In this document: piece after piece, positions 1-31,100 of the stretch | Layout of the letters: every line of letters starts with the position of its first letter | Numbering within the stretch: position 1 is the stretch's first letter | Origin: Dendrophyllia cribrosa | Taxonomy: Eukaryota; Cnidaria; Anthozoa; Scleractinia; Dendrophylliidae | NCBI GenBank assembly: GCA_024195265.1 | Contig: JAJLRJ010000002.1 | Coordinates: 48,468,752 to 48,532,751, forward strand | DNA length: 64,000 bases | Reading direction: 5' to 3' | The notes under the pieces: generated by a model | Told to the model about the DNA's origin: nothing | The model's input: only the letters and a program-made list of their open reading frames with translations | The model's database searches: none | Program-made: the position numbers and the translations under genes

Positions 1-361
1 TAATATTTTCTTCACGTTCATATGTATGCATAATTTATGAAAAGACAAAGGACAAATTCCCTTGAGAACATTACATGACCTACATTGGGAAAACAGAACA
101 TACAAGCTCATAAGGGCTATTTCGTGATTTTAATTTTCGCGATTTTTTCCAAGACGCGAAAATCGCGAAATTTAGTAAGAATAAGGTACTTGCCAAAGCT
201 ACAAGCTTTCTTACAAGGAAGGAACTCCATACAAAGGGACTCCATACAAAGAACCTCCTCCGATCCTTGAAAAGCACAATGTCTACTGCTAATAAACCAT
301 TCAACTTCCAAAAGTTGTCAAGGATAGAATTTACAAAAGTTTCAAACTAACGGCACACTAA

Positions 362-804
362 GGCCCCGTCCACACGTATACGTTTACGTTCGTAAACGCA
401 TATTTTTTTATGCGTTTAGGCCTCCCGTCCACACGTAAACGATGAAAACGGTCACCCTAAACGGATATTTTCGAAAACGCTCTCCAAAGTGGATATTTTC
501 GAAAACGCCGTTTACCCGTTTACGTGTGGACAGCGTAAACGGATATTTTCGTAAACGCTGATGTCACAGATTCGGACCCAGTCCACAAATAAAGAAAAAA
601 GAGCAGATATCCAACATGGCGGACGCTCAAGTACTTATCTACGCATGCTCAATGCAAATTTGAAGCGTTTACGTATCGTTTTAGCGTTTACGCGTGGACA
701 GGTGAAAACGAATCGTAAACGATGGCTGGCTTCGTGTGGACGGGAGCGTTTTAAATAAAAAAATATGCGTTTACGAACGTAAACGTATACGTGTGGACGG
801 GGCC
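362..804. mobile_element. PIF/Harbinger-like MITE with TAA target duplication
   Basis: A 443-bp element whose ends, GGCCCCGTCCACACG and its reverse complement, continue as inverted repeats for more than 45 bp (ACGTAAACG-type words). It is flanked by TAA on both sides (359-361 and 805-807). The interior repeats aaacggatatttTcgaaaacg-like words. The TAA target and GGCC tip fit PIF/Harbinger. It lies left of the last visible GPI exon, so probably inside the GPI locus. Confidence 0.8.
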
Positions 805-1384
805 TAAGAAAGTACCGAATGTCACAAGATTGAAACCGCATGTACTTGAGTTGAAAGCGTCCATTTTTTTTCCCCTAGATGTACACCTAGACTTTAAAAT
901 TATTAATCATGCCGTAAACTTTTATGGGGATGAAGATAACATCTTGACGAACTGTAAGTACTGTGATATTGTAGGCTTTTATAAGCACAGTGTATAATTA
1001 TTGCGCTAGCTACGCTGATAGAAGTTTTGCAGATAACAATCAGGAAAATGCTTGCAAATTAATGTATTAATCGTTTTGGTACTAAAGGAGCAACATACAT
1101 GTACAGTGTTCTTTGTATGACGATATTTCTTTTGCTATTAGTATAGCCTTCACTTTTTTGGAAAAATGTCCTATATTTTTTTCGCTAATTTTCACTTAGT
1201 TTTCGAGAACAATCAAAGGCTCCTAAGAGCCAACCCGTGAATAAGAAACGCAATATTGCGGTAAGCTTATGTTTTCACACTGACACAGTTCAATATTTTT
1301 TTTAAATTAAATGTCAGGATTTTTGACAAATGCAAAAAGAAAAATCCAGTACGTTCAGTCCGAAGAAGAAGAAGAAGAAGAAAA

Positions 1385-1456
1385 AAGGAGGTCCCGAACG
1401 AGACTTGAACCTCGGACCGTCCGGCTATCATTCCGCGCGCTAAGCCACTGGCCAAT
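1385..1456 (-). repeat. tRNA-derived SINE head
   Basis: Read on the minus strand it has an A-box-like TGGCTTAGCGCG and a B box GGTTCAAGTCTC about 30 bp apart, followed by TTCGGGACC and a run of TTC triplets that would be the A-rich tail side on the plus strand. The cloverleaf arms are not fully paired, so this is a SINE promoter rather than a working tRNA gene. Confidence 0.5.
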
Positions 1457-2009
1457 CTTTATCACCGACTTAGAAAAGTATAAATTTAATTACTTTAAGG
1501 TAGATACGCATTAAAACGCGTGTCTCGGTTGAAAAATCTTTTTAGTTCGATTTTAATTTTGCATTAAAGACTCCAAATGCGAAACATCTTTAAGCTTGTT
1601 GTTGTTTATATTTGTTTACAACGAATTAGTTATTGTTATCGCTGGATTCACACCGTTCTTGTTACGAAACGCATTAGTAACAAAGCATTACGTCACTACG
1701 TTTGCAGCTGATGGAAGGAGCGAGTGAGTGAGTGCTCATTTGCATTTCTGTCTCCGTTAACGATAACCCGTTCATTACGCATGCGCGTATTCGCGGGTTA
1801 AAAATGGGTAAAAACGCGGTCGGCATCGTCTGTATAATTTTTTTGTTAAAAATAGAATACCATACCTCATTAGTGGAAAGAGCAATGAAGTGCTTAGCAA
1901 CAGCAGCTTTCTGTAGTGAAAAAAGAGGAAATTCAAAAAACCATGTTGGAAAAACATGTCAATATTTATTTTTGGAATTGCTGAGAACACTTACATGTAA
2001 AGCAATTAA

Positions 2010-2129
2010 GGCCCGGTTCAAACGTCGAACTTCACATGTGCCGAACCTAATGCAAATGAGCAATATCCATTGTTCTTGCTCATTTGCATTAGGTTCGGCA
2101 CATGTGAAGTTCGACGTTTGAACCGGGCC
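2010..2129. mobile_element. Near-perfect 120-bp foldback MITE, TAA target duplication
   Basis: Two arms of about 55 bp starting GGCCCGGTTCAAACG are almost perfect inverse complements around a short centre (tccattgttc). TAA flanks both sides (2007-2009, 2130-2132). Tip and target match PIF/Harbinger MITEs. It sits 18 bp from the donor end of GPI exon 9, so it could fold in the nascent transcript beside the splice site. Confidence 0.8.
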
Positions 2130-2147
2130 TAAATGAAGTAAACCTAC

Positions 2148-20752
<18,605 letters not shown>

Positions 20753-21034
20753 GTCTCACTTCGCAATTTTGAGGTCAATCACCGACTGCTATCTAAAGAA
20801 ATGCACAGTCACAGCTCAGGACAGTCCAGTCTCAAATTCAATGCAAATATTGGTCAGGCGCAATGAAACGAGACAGGACTGTCATGTAAGGATCATGTAC
20901 TGTCTACATGAGCGTACGGATAAGCGGGCGGGAAGGCCCGCCCTTATCTAGGCCCGAAGGCCAGATATGTTTCAGTCTCTAACATTTCACTCCGCGACAA
21001 GAACTCACTGGTCCCTACGGTGTCCGTATTAATC

Positions 21035-21172
<138 letters not shown>

Positions 21173-21283
21173 ATGCCGTTGGACAGGGTATGGTTTTTGG
21201 CCTCTTTGTCTTGAACTGGGTAGGGTTCCCGCTAACTGAAATAAAATAAATAAGTACTAGGGACCGATCGTTAATTACGCCCT

Positions 21284-21286
<3 letters not shown>

Positions 21287-21325
<39 letters not shown>
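21287..21325 (+). repeat. 39-base poly-G tract
   Basis: An unbroken run of 39 G on the plus strand (poly-C in the GPI sense). Shorter runs follow at 21697-21730 and 21907-21922. The exact length in the assembly may be unreliable. Confidence 0.95.
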
Positions 21326-21326
<1 letters not shown>

Positions 21327-21899
21327 CCTTAAAAATCTGATGTATGACAACATGTTTTTTAAATTAAATGTACTGGAACTTTATTTTAAAGTGATGTTTC
21401 TTTTGTGCTACAAGATTTCATCCAATCGTGAAACTCTAAAACAGTGGCCAAGAAAGGCTTCTAATTTTACATGTTTCCCACATAGAATTTTGGTTGCAAA
21501 ACTCAGAATAGTTTTCACTAAAAGGGAAACAATTAGTAAACTAGAGAGAAATAAATACACTACCTGGTAAAGTGATGGTAGATTTTCACGTTTTCGCCAA
21601 TGAGGTGGACGATTTCAACAATATCACAATTAACACCTTTCTGCATTTGCCGTTAGGTTGCCTAGTTCTTAGGGACTGTGCAATAATCATCAGGAGGGGG
21701 GGGGGGTTGGAAAACCAGAGGGGGGGGGGCATCAAGTAAAATCAAAGCATGGATAGGGGGGGCTCAAAGTAAAATAAGTCACTCAAGAGGAGAAGGGGGT
21801 TAACATTTTATTTCAAGTGTTTATAGTTCTCACTATAGGCTTGATGATCTGTTCTGTGGCTGAACCGCAATTTCAATCTGTTGCAATACGATTAGGGAC

Positions 21900-22020
21900 G
21901 GACCGTGGGGGGGGGGGGGGGGAAACAAAAAAAAATTCGTGCAAGGGAAAATGCCAGGAAAAAAAATTCATGCAAAGTTCAAGGCAAAGAAAAAAAATTC
22001 ATGCAGAAGGAGAAGTCCTA
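21900..22020 (+). repeat. Repeats of an aaaaaaaattcgtgca word
   Basis: The word aaaaaaaattcrtgca occurs three times here, and three related copies lie at 23336-23420 beside poly-C. These are probably two fragments of one repeat family. Confidence 0.6.
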
Positions 22021-22189
22021 TTGTGGTTGTTATTTAATATATAAAAGCTGCCAAATAGCGCTCTTGGCGCACGTGCGTACCTGAAAAAGTCGGGGGAAAA
22101 AAAGAGATTTGGGACTTGAGGGTGGGGGAGGAGGTAGGGGGAGTGTTTGGAAATTGATTGTGCGTACCTCTGAAAAATTCCTAGCTACG

Positions 22190-22737
22190 CCCCTGCCGTG
22201 ATTTAGTGTAAAAGTCTGCAGTGTGCAAGACTTGTGAGAAAGTGGATCTTTATCACGGATGTAGGCGTCTAAGATCAAAGTCTGAAGCTGCCGTGTCTCT
22301 ATTGGAATCATGACTTCTTGCAGTTTATGTTTTACAGTGGCGGATCCAGGGGGAGGGTCCGGGGTGTCCGGCCCCCCCCCCCCCCCCCCCCCACCCCACC
22401 CCCCATTCAGACCTGTTTCTCCCTTGTGGTTCATAAAAATAATAGAATAAAATTGTTTTATATGTAGTTGTTTCACCTCCACCAATATAATTGACTGATT
22501 GTCAATTTTTTGACTTAACAAACGCCTTTCGAGTTTCAGGAGTGCTGGAAATGGCGTTTCAGAGGGTAAAATTGGAAAATTTCCGGGCAGGCATGAACCC
22601 GGACCCCCCTTTCAGAAATCCCTGGATCCGCCTCTGTTTTAGCTCCTTGTTTTATATATATTTCTGTTTCTGAGAAGTGTTTCTTGGAGCTTGAAGAACC
22701 TCCGTTGTTCCATCATGGCGTTATTGCATCCCGACAT
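22190..22737 (-). pseudogene. Interrupted retroelement-like ORF downstream of the hammerhead
   Basis: Minus-strand ATG at 22737 opens MSGCNNAMMEQRRFFKLQET, running to the hAT insertion at 22636. Beyond it, coding-like sequence resumes (KHKLQEVMIPIETRQLQTLI and on to SHKSCTLQTFTLNH) down to about 22195, where another repeat begins. A one-base shift is needed to join the two parts. The protein is not recognised. Its place right after the ribozyme suggests it belonged to the same element. Confidence 0.4.
22335..22636. mobile_element. hAT-like MITE (CAGTGGCGGATCCAGG tips)
   Basis: Ends CAGTGGCGGATCCAGGG and complement with TTTTA on both sides (22330-22334, 22637-22641). The interior contains a poly-C tract. 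Minus-strand sequence on either side looks like one interrupted reading frame (separate entry). hAT is favoured from the tip, although a 5-bp duplication is short for classical hAT. Confidence 0.65.
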
Positions 22738-22805
22738 GGCTTGGATTGTTATGGTGATCTGTATTGAAAATCTCACGGACGCTAGTGAATTCTTACGTTT
22801 TTCTT

Positions 22806-22852
22806 AAGCAAGACTCGAGTTTCGGTTCTTAGGTGAACCTCATCAGTTGCTC
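22806..22852 (-). ncRNA. Minimal type I hammerhead ribozyme
   Basis: Read 5' to 3' on the minus strand: stem I 5' strand GAGCAA, core CTGATGA, stem II GGTTC-ACCTAA-GAACC, core GAA, stem III ACT-CG-AGT (or two pairs with a TCGA loop), cleavage base C (GTC triplet), stem I 3' strand TTGCTT. All conserved core bases are present, stem II has five Watson-Crick pairs, and stem I has five plus a G-U pair. The very short palindromic stem III is the form known from Penelope-like elements and retrozymes, which often work as dimers. Upstream are a perfect-stem hairpin GGAATAAT/ATTATTCC (22872-22892) and a TATA-like tract. Expected self-cleavage is between the C of GTC and TTGCTT. Confidence 0.85.
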
Positions 22853-24547
22853 CCATAAGTAACTGTCTCGCGGAATAATATGAAATTATTCCGTTGTACA
22901 TGAAATGTTTACCGCTTTTGTACTCTTGGGAAGGATCGAATGTTCCGTTTTCTCATTGGCTCGTTTAATTGAACCGATAGCATTGGTGTAGTTTTGATTA
23001 GACGTTAAGTTGTGTTTCTTTCTGAGGCTTTATTCTTAATTTCATAGCATGTATGATATTTTCTGACACAAAGAACAGTTCTTTTAGTGTTGTAGAGAGG
23101 AGGTCTCGTGTATGTCTCAATGAATTCAACACTGCATATTTTTTCTACAACAGGCGTGTAATTCTGGTGTCAAGTTGTGTTTGCTTCATGCGTTCCATAA
23201 TAGGATATAGTCTTGTGCAACGTAGCGGACTATTCCTAATATATATTTTTCAAATATACGTAATGGTCAAAAATGGTTTTTAAGTATTACACCTTTTTTT
23301 TAATTAGTAAATGAAAAACAAAGCAATATTTGTCTGAAAAAAAAAATTCGTGCAGAGGGTTTCACCTGCAAAAAAAAATCCTGCACAAGCAATGGGCGAA
23401 AAAAAAAAATTCGTGCAAGCAGAAAATCCCCCCCCCCCCCATCACTTTTCTAATCTTATCTATTCTTCTCTATCTCTATAATATAGAGACGAATATTGTG
23501 ATAAAACGTTTCTGGCTTTTTAGATTTGAATTGTCAATAACATTTGAACAGTAGAATATAGTTATACACCAGTGCAAGTATTTTGCCCTGGTGAAAATAT
23601 TTTCCTCCAGTTCAAATATTTTGCACTGGTTCAAAATAAATTTGAACCAGTGCCGCCAACTATGCTAGACGCTTTCTACGCAATGGGTTGATTAAAATAG
23701 TTCTTCTTTCAAATTTAAGTAAGTCCCGCCTTAACGTTTTCTAAATAACAAAACCACAAAACCGAGCGTTTCAGTTCATTTTATTTATGGCGTTTATTTG
23801 AATATTTTACACCGAGTTTCGCTCTGACACCTTACTCCCTGTGACCAAATCAGAATATCTCCCAACCTTTCACAAGTCTACGCCATAACGACGTCAGGTA
23901 CACGAGCGACCTCTTTACGTGTACTTGCACAGGACAGGGGACACGATTTTTGAAAAATGTTACCTTTCCAACCTCGTCCCCAGGCCATTTTAAAAACCGA
24001 GAAGCCCCTGTGAACGAGGTTGTTACCTTCCCAGCGCTAGTTGAAGATCTGATCGCGAATGTGGCCGGTGACTTTTGCATAGGCCAGAAAAAAATACCGT
24101 ACTTTGTCACCAAAAGTACAACTCGCAAAATCTCTCGTGATCTTTTTTGCTAAGATTTGGAAGTTGAGGTAAATGCACATTTTCGTAAAATACGGATGAA
24201 CCCCTCTAAAATGGCCTCGCTCGGACATAATGTTTTAGCCGTTGTGGAGCGTCAATCTGGTACCCAGGGCCTTCTCCGCTATTAAAATGGCGACTGTTTG
24301 TTTGAAATCCCTGGACATGGCTGCTAAAATACTCCAAGAACGGAGTGGAGCATTTTAGGGTCTTTCTGCAAGTACCGGAACACATTGTGTTTCTATTGTT
24401 TGTGAGTTTTTGCATTTTAGTCTTGTTTTGAAGTTCTATTGTTTTCTGTCGTTTGCTTCTTCTGTTGTACGTCATTCGTTCTCCGGTACTCACAGAAGGA
24501 ACATATTTTATCACCTGACACACAATGAAATGGCGTTTTCGGCGGTT

Positions 24548-24632
24548 TAATAGTTTCATAGCCTACGTGTAGCCGTACCATCCCTCCCGTTTTATCTCGG
24601 GGGGATGGTACGGCTACACGTAGGCTATTAGT
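24548..24632. repeat. Foldback with 30-bp arms
   Basis: tagcctacgtgtagccgtac and ccatccctcc are matched in inverse at 24600-24632. No tip shared with the other foldbacks. In the intergenic stretch between TMEM161 and GPI. Confidence 0.6.
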
Positions 24633-25124
24633 TTCAGCGTTTAGCAGCCGTGTTTGTTTTGGGGCAAAATCTGAAACCTTTGTTCAAACGAAAGAAGATC
24701 TTTCATCATGTTTTACGCCACATAATGCTCTTATGGTGGAGAGGTGGCCCGTTGGGCGGAGATTTCAAAAGAGAATTTAAATAAATAGATTGTACATGTA
24801 GTCTGAAGTATCAGCCACTTCCTTGCCCTAATGCCGGCGGATCAAAATAAGGAAGCTGCTGGCACTTTAGATTAAATGGATCGGTGATCGGGACAAGAAA
24901 GTAACGCCGTTGTTCAGCGGCAGCCGTGGTGGTAAGGTGGCCGTTAGATGAGGTTCGTCTGTAACTAAATATAATCTTTCTCTTTTAGGCGTTTATCAAA
25001 AACGGCACTCGTTTTCCCGGCTGTTGACAGCGTCCTCATAACAAGTCGTTCTCGGCCTCGTTTCCGAACTCGCCGCCATGTTGTTTTGTTTTTGTTCTTT
25101 CTGCCTGACCGCCGGCGCCTTGTA

Positions 25125-28100
25125 TCAACTTGCTTCAAATATCTTGAGATAAACAACTCCAAAAACAGACGTGATGAGCCAAGCCGTACACAGCCACCAC
25201 ACCATGTAAGACATTACTCCCTGGAACAGCGCAGGGGTCAGTACTCCGCGCAGACTCAGGGCTGCTTCTCGTGTGCTGTTGGAGATCAGAGAAGAATACT
25301 GGATACGGGATGCACCCACGGGGTTGCTGTTCCAATCTGCGCAACCTTCAAAGACAAATCAATGCCAAACAGTTCGTTTAGACCATTTTATAGACCATTT
25401 TACAGATGGTACTTAGTACCCTGGTCTTTTTGTGTAAGTGAGGCTGGGGATTACTTTGTTTTGATACAAACCTTCCTGCTTTCCATATGTAAATCATGTT
25501 AATTAGCATAAGAACAACATGATTTCCATATGAAAAGAAGAAAGGTTTCTATCAAGACAAGGTCAACTCCATTCTCATTTCCAAACAAAGGCCAGGTTAC
25601 TACGTAGACAACTGTAAATTGGTCTATAGACACTTTTAATAAATACCACGATGCATCATTTTCCGCTAATGACGTCAAACATATTCTTTTGAATTCTCTT
25701 GCAATTCAGAATATGTTTGACGTCATTAGCGGAAAATGATGCATCGTGGTAATTATTAAAAGGGTCTATTGGTGACTTCTAAATTCGTTAAGGGGGTTCG
25801 CGCGAGCGCTCCTAGTGGCCATGTGCGATAAGCGGCGGCTGTATTCGCAGGGAAGAGAGAAAGATGCCCATGAGTTATTTAGGAGTTAAATGTTAGCTTT
25901 GACTGGCAGCTTCTGCAGCAAGTTAGGTTGAGCTGTCGTTATATCGGAGTTGCACTACATAAACACAAACTGTAAACTCACCTAGCGTTCGAAGCATCAG
26001 CACAGAGAAGAGGAGAAGAATGGTTGGCGCAAGGTATTGGAGAGCAGCCGCTGACAAGTAGTAGAAAACGCGGGCGACCTGTGTAACAAAAACAATGACA
26101 ATTTCTACAGCGCCAAAATCGATAAGTTCTAAGGTGCTTTACAAGTGTGAGAAAAACTCATAACAAAAACAAGGGGGGTTAGAAATATCTACATAAATTG
26201 TCTAAATATGTGAAAATTAAGGGGGGGGGGGTTTTACCTGAATTTTAATGAAATTTTAAGAGGTTTAAAGAAGGGATAGAAGAAAGAAACTGAGTTTTGG
26301 AAAAACAACAGACAGTTGATACCCACACAAGAGCACCCCAGGTTGCTAGTGGACTAACTTGGTATCCGTCTATTAATTATTAACTACAAATTCTACTTTT
26401 AAAACTTCACCAAATCTTCAATATTTCTTATTTCTCTAAATTTTACAAATCCTTTGAGAAAAACTATTTCCTCCCAAAAATAACCCAAAAATTTACAAAA
26501 CACCGCACAACATAGATTCATGAAATGAGCTAAGGGTTTTCGGATTGCTTGAAACGTGAACGAGATATTACCATCAAAGCCATGCTAAGTGGCGAAAAAA
26601 TGGCATTCAGGTAGACCCCCGCCTAAACTAGATGTTAACTAAATGTTTGTTCAAACTTATTTTTTTTAAATATTATTATTTAACTGAAGTACAATTCTTT
26701 ATTTCAATGGGTAAAGAGTTCCATAATTTAGGAGAACAAACAGAGAACGCTTTGTCTCCATTAGTCTTCAAGTTAAAGAAAGGAGGAACTAATAGATTTG
26801 AAGAAAAAGATCTAAGATTGCATGCTGGGGTGTAAATTGAGAGAAGGTCTTGTATTGAAACAGGTGCTAAGTCACGAACAGCTTGATTAGTATAAGTAAA
26901 CAGCAAAATTTTAAAAACAATAAGTTGATCAACTGGAAGCCAATGGAGATCTTATAGGAAAGGAAAGTGGCTATTTTAAGCTGAGCGGAAAAAGGCACAA
27001 CTGGATTTTGAAAAGTAGCATTCACCATCAAATGCTGGAAAATAACCGAAGATGCTAATTTGATTGGTCAAAATCCGTGGACAACATCACCGGGTCCCTC
27101 ATAGCAATTAGAGCGATTTCTATAGGGCAATTTCTAATTGAGTGTTGTAAATCGAAAACCAAATCACTCTGGCCAATCACATACGCAGACGATATAATGA
27201 ACCAATCAGAACGCGAAGTAAAAATTATGTCGCCGGCGCCAAGCGCGGGAAAACCCTGCGAGTTAGTTACGATTGGTTTTGGATTTACTACTGATTGGTT
27301 GAGAAAGTGGCGCGAGATTTTTTGGCCAATCACAAAGCGTACTTCGACACTTCGAAGCATTTACTTCTACGGTTTATCAGTACAATAAGCTACTTGGGTG
27401 GCACACAATGAAGAGCTGATTGAAAAAAAATCACTTTCATGGCCAAAAGGAAGGTAGCGAGCCACTTCTGTTAACATTACTGCAATAGGGAGAGAACCGC
27501 CACTTTTAGAAAATTATATTAATACAGGGTTGGAAATTAGCAGTCACCTACTTGCCCAGACGAGTCAAAAAACTGTCGGGCAAGTGTAACTCGCAGACCA
27601 CTCGCCCGGTTTGGCGAGTATGATTTTCATCTTCAGGACGAATAAAGTAGAAAAATGCGCGCTGCGATTGTTTGCCAGCAATGCCCTACAAAAACACAGT
27701 AAATCCAGTTTCCTTGGGTAATTTCTAAAGAAAACAATTCTCTCGGGCAATAGAGAAGCTTTTGAAAAGTCAGGTTTCTTCTACCTTCCGTTGTAAATCG
27801 ACGTTAGTTATCCTTCCCGTTTCCTTTTTCATCTTTTCAATCCTTTCGTGAGCCATGTCCAAATAGGACTGAAGATGGCGCCAAACAAGGCTGAGACGCA
27901 AAACACAGAACAACAGCAGCAAGATGTAGCGGAGGTTATGGTAACCCTTCTCTGTTAATCTGAAAGCACAATGTTATATAGTGGTGGTAAAAATCATCTT
28001 TGTAAAAGTGTTTGTGAGCATACTGGCTCACAAGTATCAGCACCTAACAGCCAGTGTCTGCAGCATGAAGGGACTTGAAGTGTTATTACTGAATCCCCAA

Positions 28101-31100
28101 CCTTGAATGGGATACAATTCCAAGTTGGCGCAGTGAGGGAGAATTCAAATAGAAGGAAGAGTGTTTCATCAGGATATCCAAACACCGAGAAGTGGGCTGA
28201 AAAAAAGAAGCGCAGCCAAGTTTTTTTAAACCGGTTTCAAGGTGTTTGGATACCTGATGTAACACTCTTTCGAGTGTAAATGATTGCATCTCAAACTGAT
28301 ATCAATACAGAGTACACAATTCTCTCAATACAAAGAAAACGAAAGAATAAAATCGCCAAAAGCTATGCTAATTAAGATCGGGTTTTCAAACCACCGTGAC
28401 GCTTATGATTTTCTTTGTCCAAACTTGATGAGTCATTCATGATTTTGAGAAGTCTTGATCGCGCTTCACGCACTCTCCCCGCAAAAATAACTTTACTTTC
28501 CCCATTTCAGTATAGAGCGTTTTCACTTGACGTCATAGCCGCCATATTGGTGTTCCCGTACAAAAGAATTTTAATTAACTTCTTTTGTTAGGAACACCAA
28601 CATGGCTGCCATGACCTTTGTCATTTGAGTCCCACGGGACTGAAGGTCACGTGAGTGAAAACGCCCTATATCTCTTACGTAAGCTACATTTAATTAGGTT
28701 TCCCTAACGGCTCACAGATACTCAGTCGTCCTATGTACATTGGGGAGGAGAGAGTCAAAGTGGAGCGGTGTCTAAAGGACACAACACGATAGCACCAAGT
28801 TTTCCAGCCACCGTGACTCATATCGCGAGTCCAAAGCACTGGGCACGCCTCTATTTAATCATTTTATGAACTGCATATAGATTACTTCATAGACAAATTC
28901 GGCTAACGCATTGTTGTACCCAATTCAAACCTTCTGGGAATAAGATTCTTTGATCACGATATTTCCATATAATTTCCATGTCAATGCTTCATTGATATGG
29001 AAATATGACGAACAAAAATTTCTTATCCAACAAGGTTTGAATTGGGTACAACAATGCGTTTGCCGAATTTGTCTATGGGCAGTGCGGGCGTACGGTATTT
29101 ACGCACGAGTTGGTCCGCATACAACGAGTGCGTAAATGCCATACAAAGCACTGCCCATGCTGTAATTTGTTTATTTTATACATACTCAGAGTTGTGATTC
29201 GACGAAACGCTTTCTTCACGTGTGAGAAAGTCGTTTCGCCATTCTGCATGATTGGCTGCGAACCCCGAACGGGGTTTTCACACGCCAAATTTCAATAGAA
29301 AACCTTAATAGGTAGGAAATAAACCTAGTCCCATGTCTGCAGTGGCAAAACGGGTAAAAAGGTGAATTGTTTCCGGTTGCAAGAAGGATCTAACAGAACA
29401 CTCATTCAGATCACTCATCGTGTTGTTTTTATGCAGATTACAGATCACTCATTCAGATCAATATATACAGCGTGAGTATTAAACGCATCTTACAAAGGCT
29501 GGCTATCTTTACTGTCGGGATCTTGCCATGAGCCGGCCAGTAAGGGTCCTTGTACAATGGGCGTGACCCACAACAGAATAAGAAATAAAGGAGCCAAGAA
29601 GTTGACATGCAGAAGAACCCTGCGGAAACAAAAAGTGGAACGTTTTCAACAACAGTGTTTTAAAAAAGTTCATGGGCAAGGAGATTACTTTTTCCTTGCA
29701 GCCACTTACTCCCATGCTCGCAACATGCTGAATACAGTTAACTTATTATCACTTTAGTTCTTACCACAATGGTTCGAATTAGCGCCCTCTTTCCAATAAG
29801 TGCTCCCCTTCTAATAAGCACCCCCCCCCCCCCCCCTTGAGTGTCGTTTTGTTAATAAGCGCCCCCAGCTGAGTTTTTTTCCTCGATTTATGGCCCAAGC
29901 GCCCCCTTGAAGATACTATGCCAGAAAGCTGACTATGTGAACCATTCACCATTGTTCTGACTATTTTAACCGTTGTTTCACGTCATTTAGTGTTCGCAAC
30001 ATCCACAACACTATGGGTACTTACCATTTGTAGGAAAAAACCGGTTGGGGTGACCATTACATAATGGTAAGCAATTTTCCAAATTTACCGACCAACCGAC
30101 GAGATTGCACTTACCATTTTCGAAATTCAAATAGTAAGGAAATTTCCAACGTTCCATTCCGAAGCGGAGAAATAGGAATACCTCTGGAGGTATTCCACAA
30201 TTTCCGAACGGATTTTCCGGAAATTGTCTGATCCATTTGACTTTCAACCGAAATTTCCGGATTTTGTGGCTTAATGGTAAGCACCCCATGAAACTCCCGC
30301 TTTTACATTACATCTTCAGGGATTTGCAGCATGTTTGAAAACAAAAATATTGAAACTTCCTGCACTGTGCATAATATAATTCTATCAACTTAATATTATT
30401 AAAGTGCCACTACGACGAAAATTTTTGTATTCTTTTCCGATTTTTTTAACGCAAATGTATCTAATAGGTTTAGACAAATGTGAATTGCTGTAAATTAGAT
30501 TGATATATTCTTAAACAGTCCAGAAATAGCTGGTCGAAAACCCATGGAAATCACGTAAAATCCGTCCGCCATTACTCTGTTCATAAATCCGAGCCCACGT
30601 TCTACTGGTTTGCGATCTGGTACACGTGACTTGATTTGTGACGTCAATGACTCAACGCGGTTCCCTCCGGGTCACAGACAACAAAGCCAAAAGGCACGTG
30701 TTGAGTCATTGACGTCACAAAATCTTTAATCCAACTCCATTTAACTCTCAGGGTTCGGTCCCGGTCATTTTTGAATTAAGTAATGGCGACAAGCCGAATT
30801 CGAAATGTAAAGTTAAAATGGCACTTCCCGTACGAGTTTTTACTTGAAACTTCGCAAGGTAAGTAACGAGTACTTATATTTTCAAATTATGAAGAGAACA
30901 GAAAATGTATATTTTTGATCATAGTGGCAATTAGTAATAATAGAGCAGTTTCCACTCAAGTGTCGTAAAACCAAAACCAATGAAAGTAATTACTCTGACC
31001 AATCACAACAGGCGCAGACAATCCAATGAGCAAATCAGAACGCGAAGGAAATACATGTGTTGGCGCCAAGCGCGGGAAAACGCTTGAGTGTAAGTTTTTT

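Noticed and set aside
1..2147. Next GPI exon (AKHFVALSTN region)
   Set aside because: I searched the minus strand for the expected conserved residues and found none; the next exon must lie outside the window.
25135..25344. Alternative minus-strand ORF MRRLEQQPRGCIPYPVF over TMEM161 exon 12
   Set aside because: Shadow frame; the in-phase frame with the TMEM161 C-terminus is the other one.
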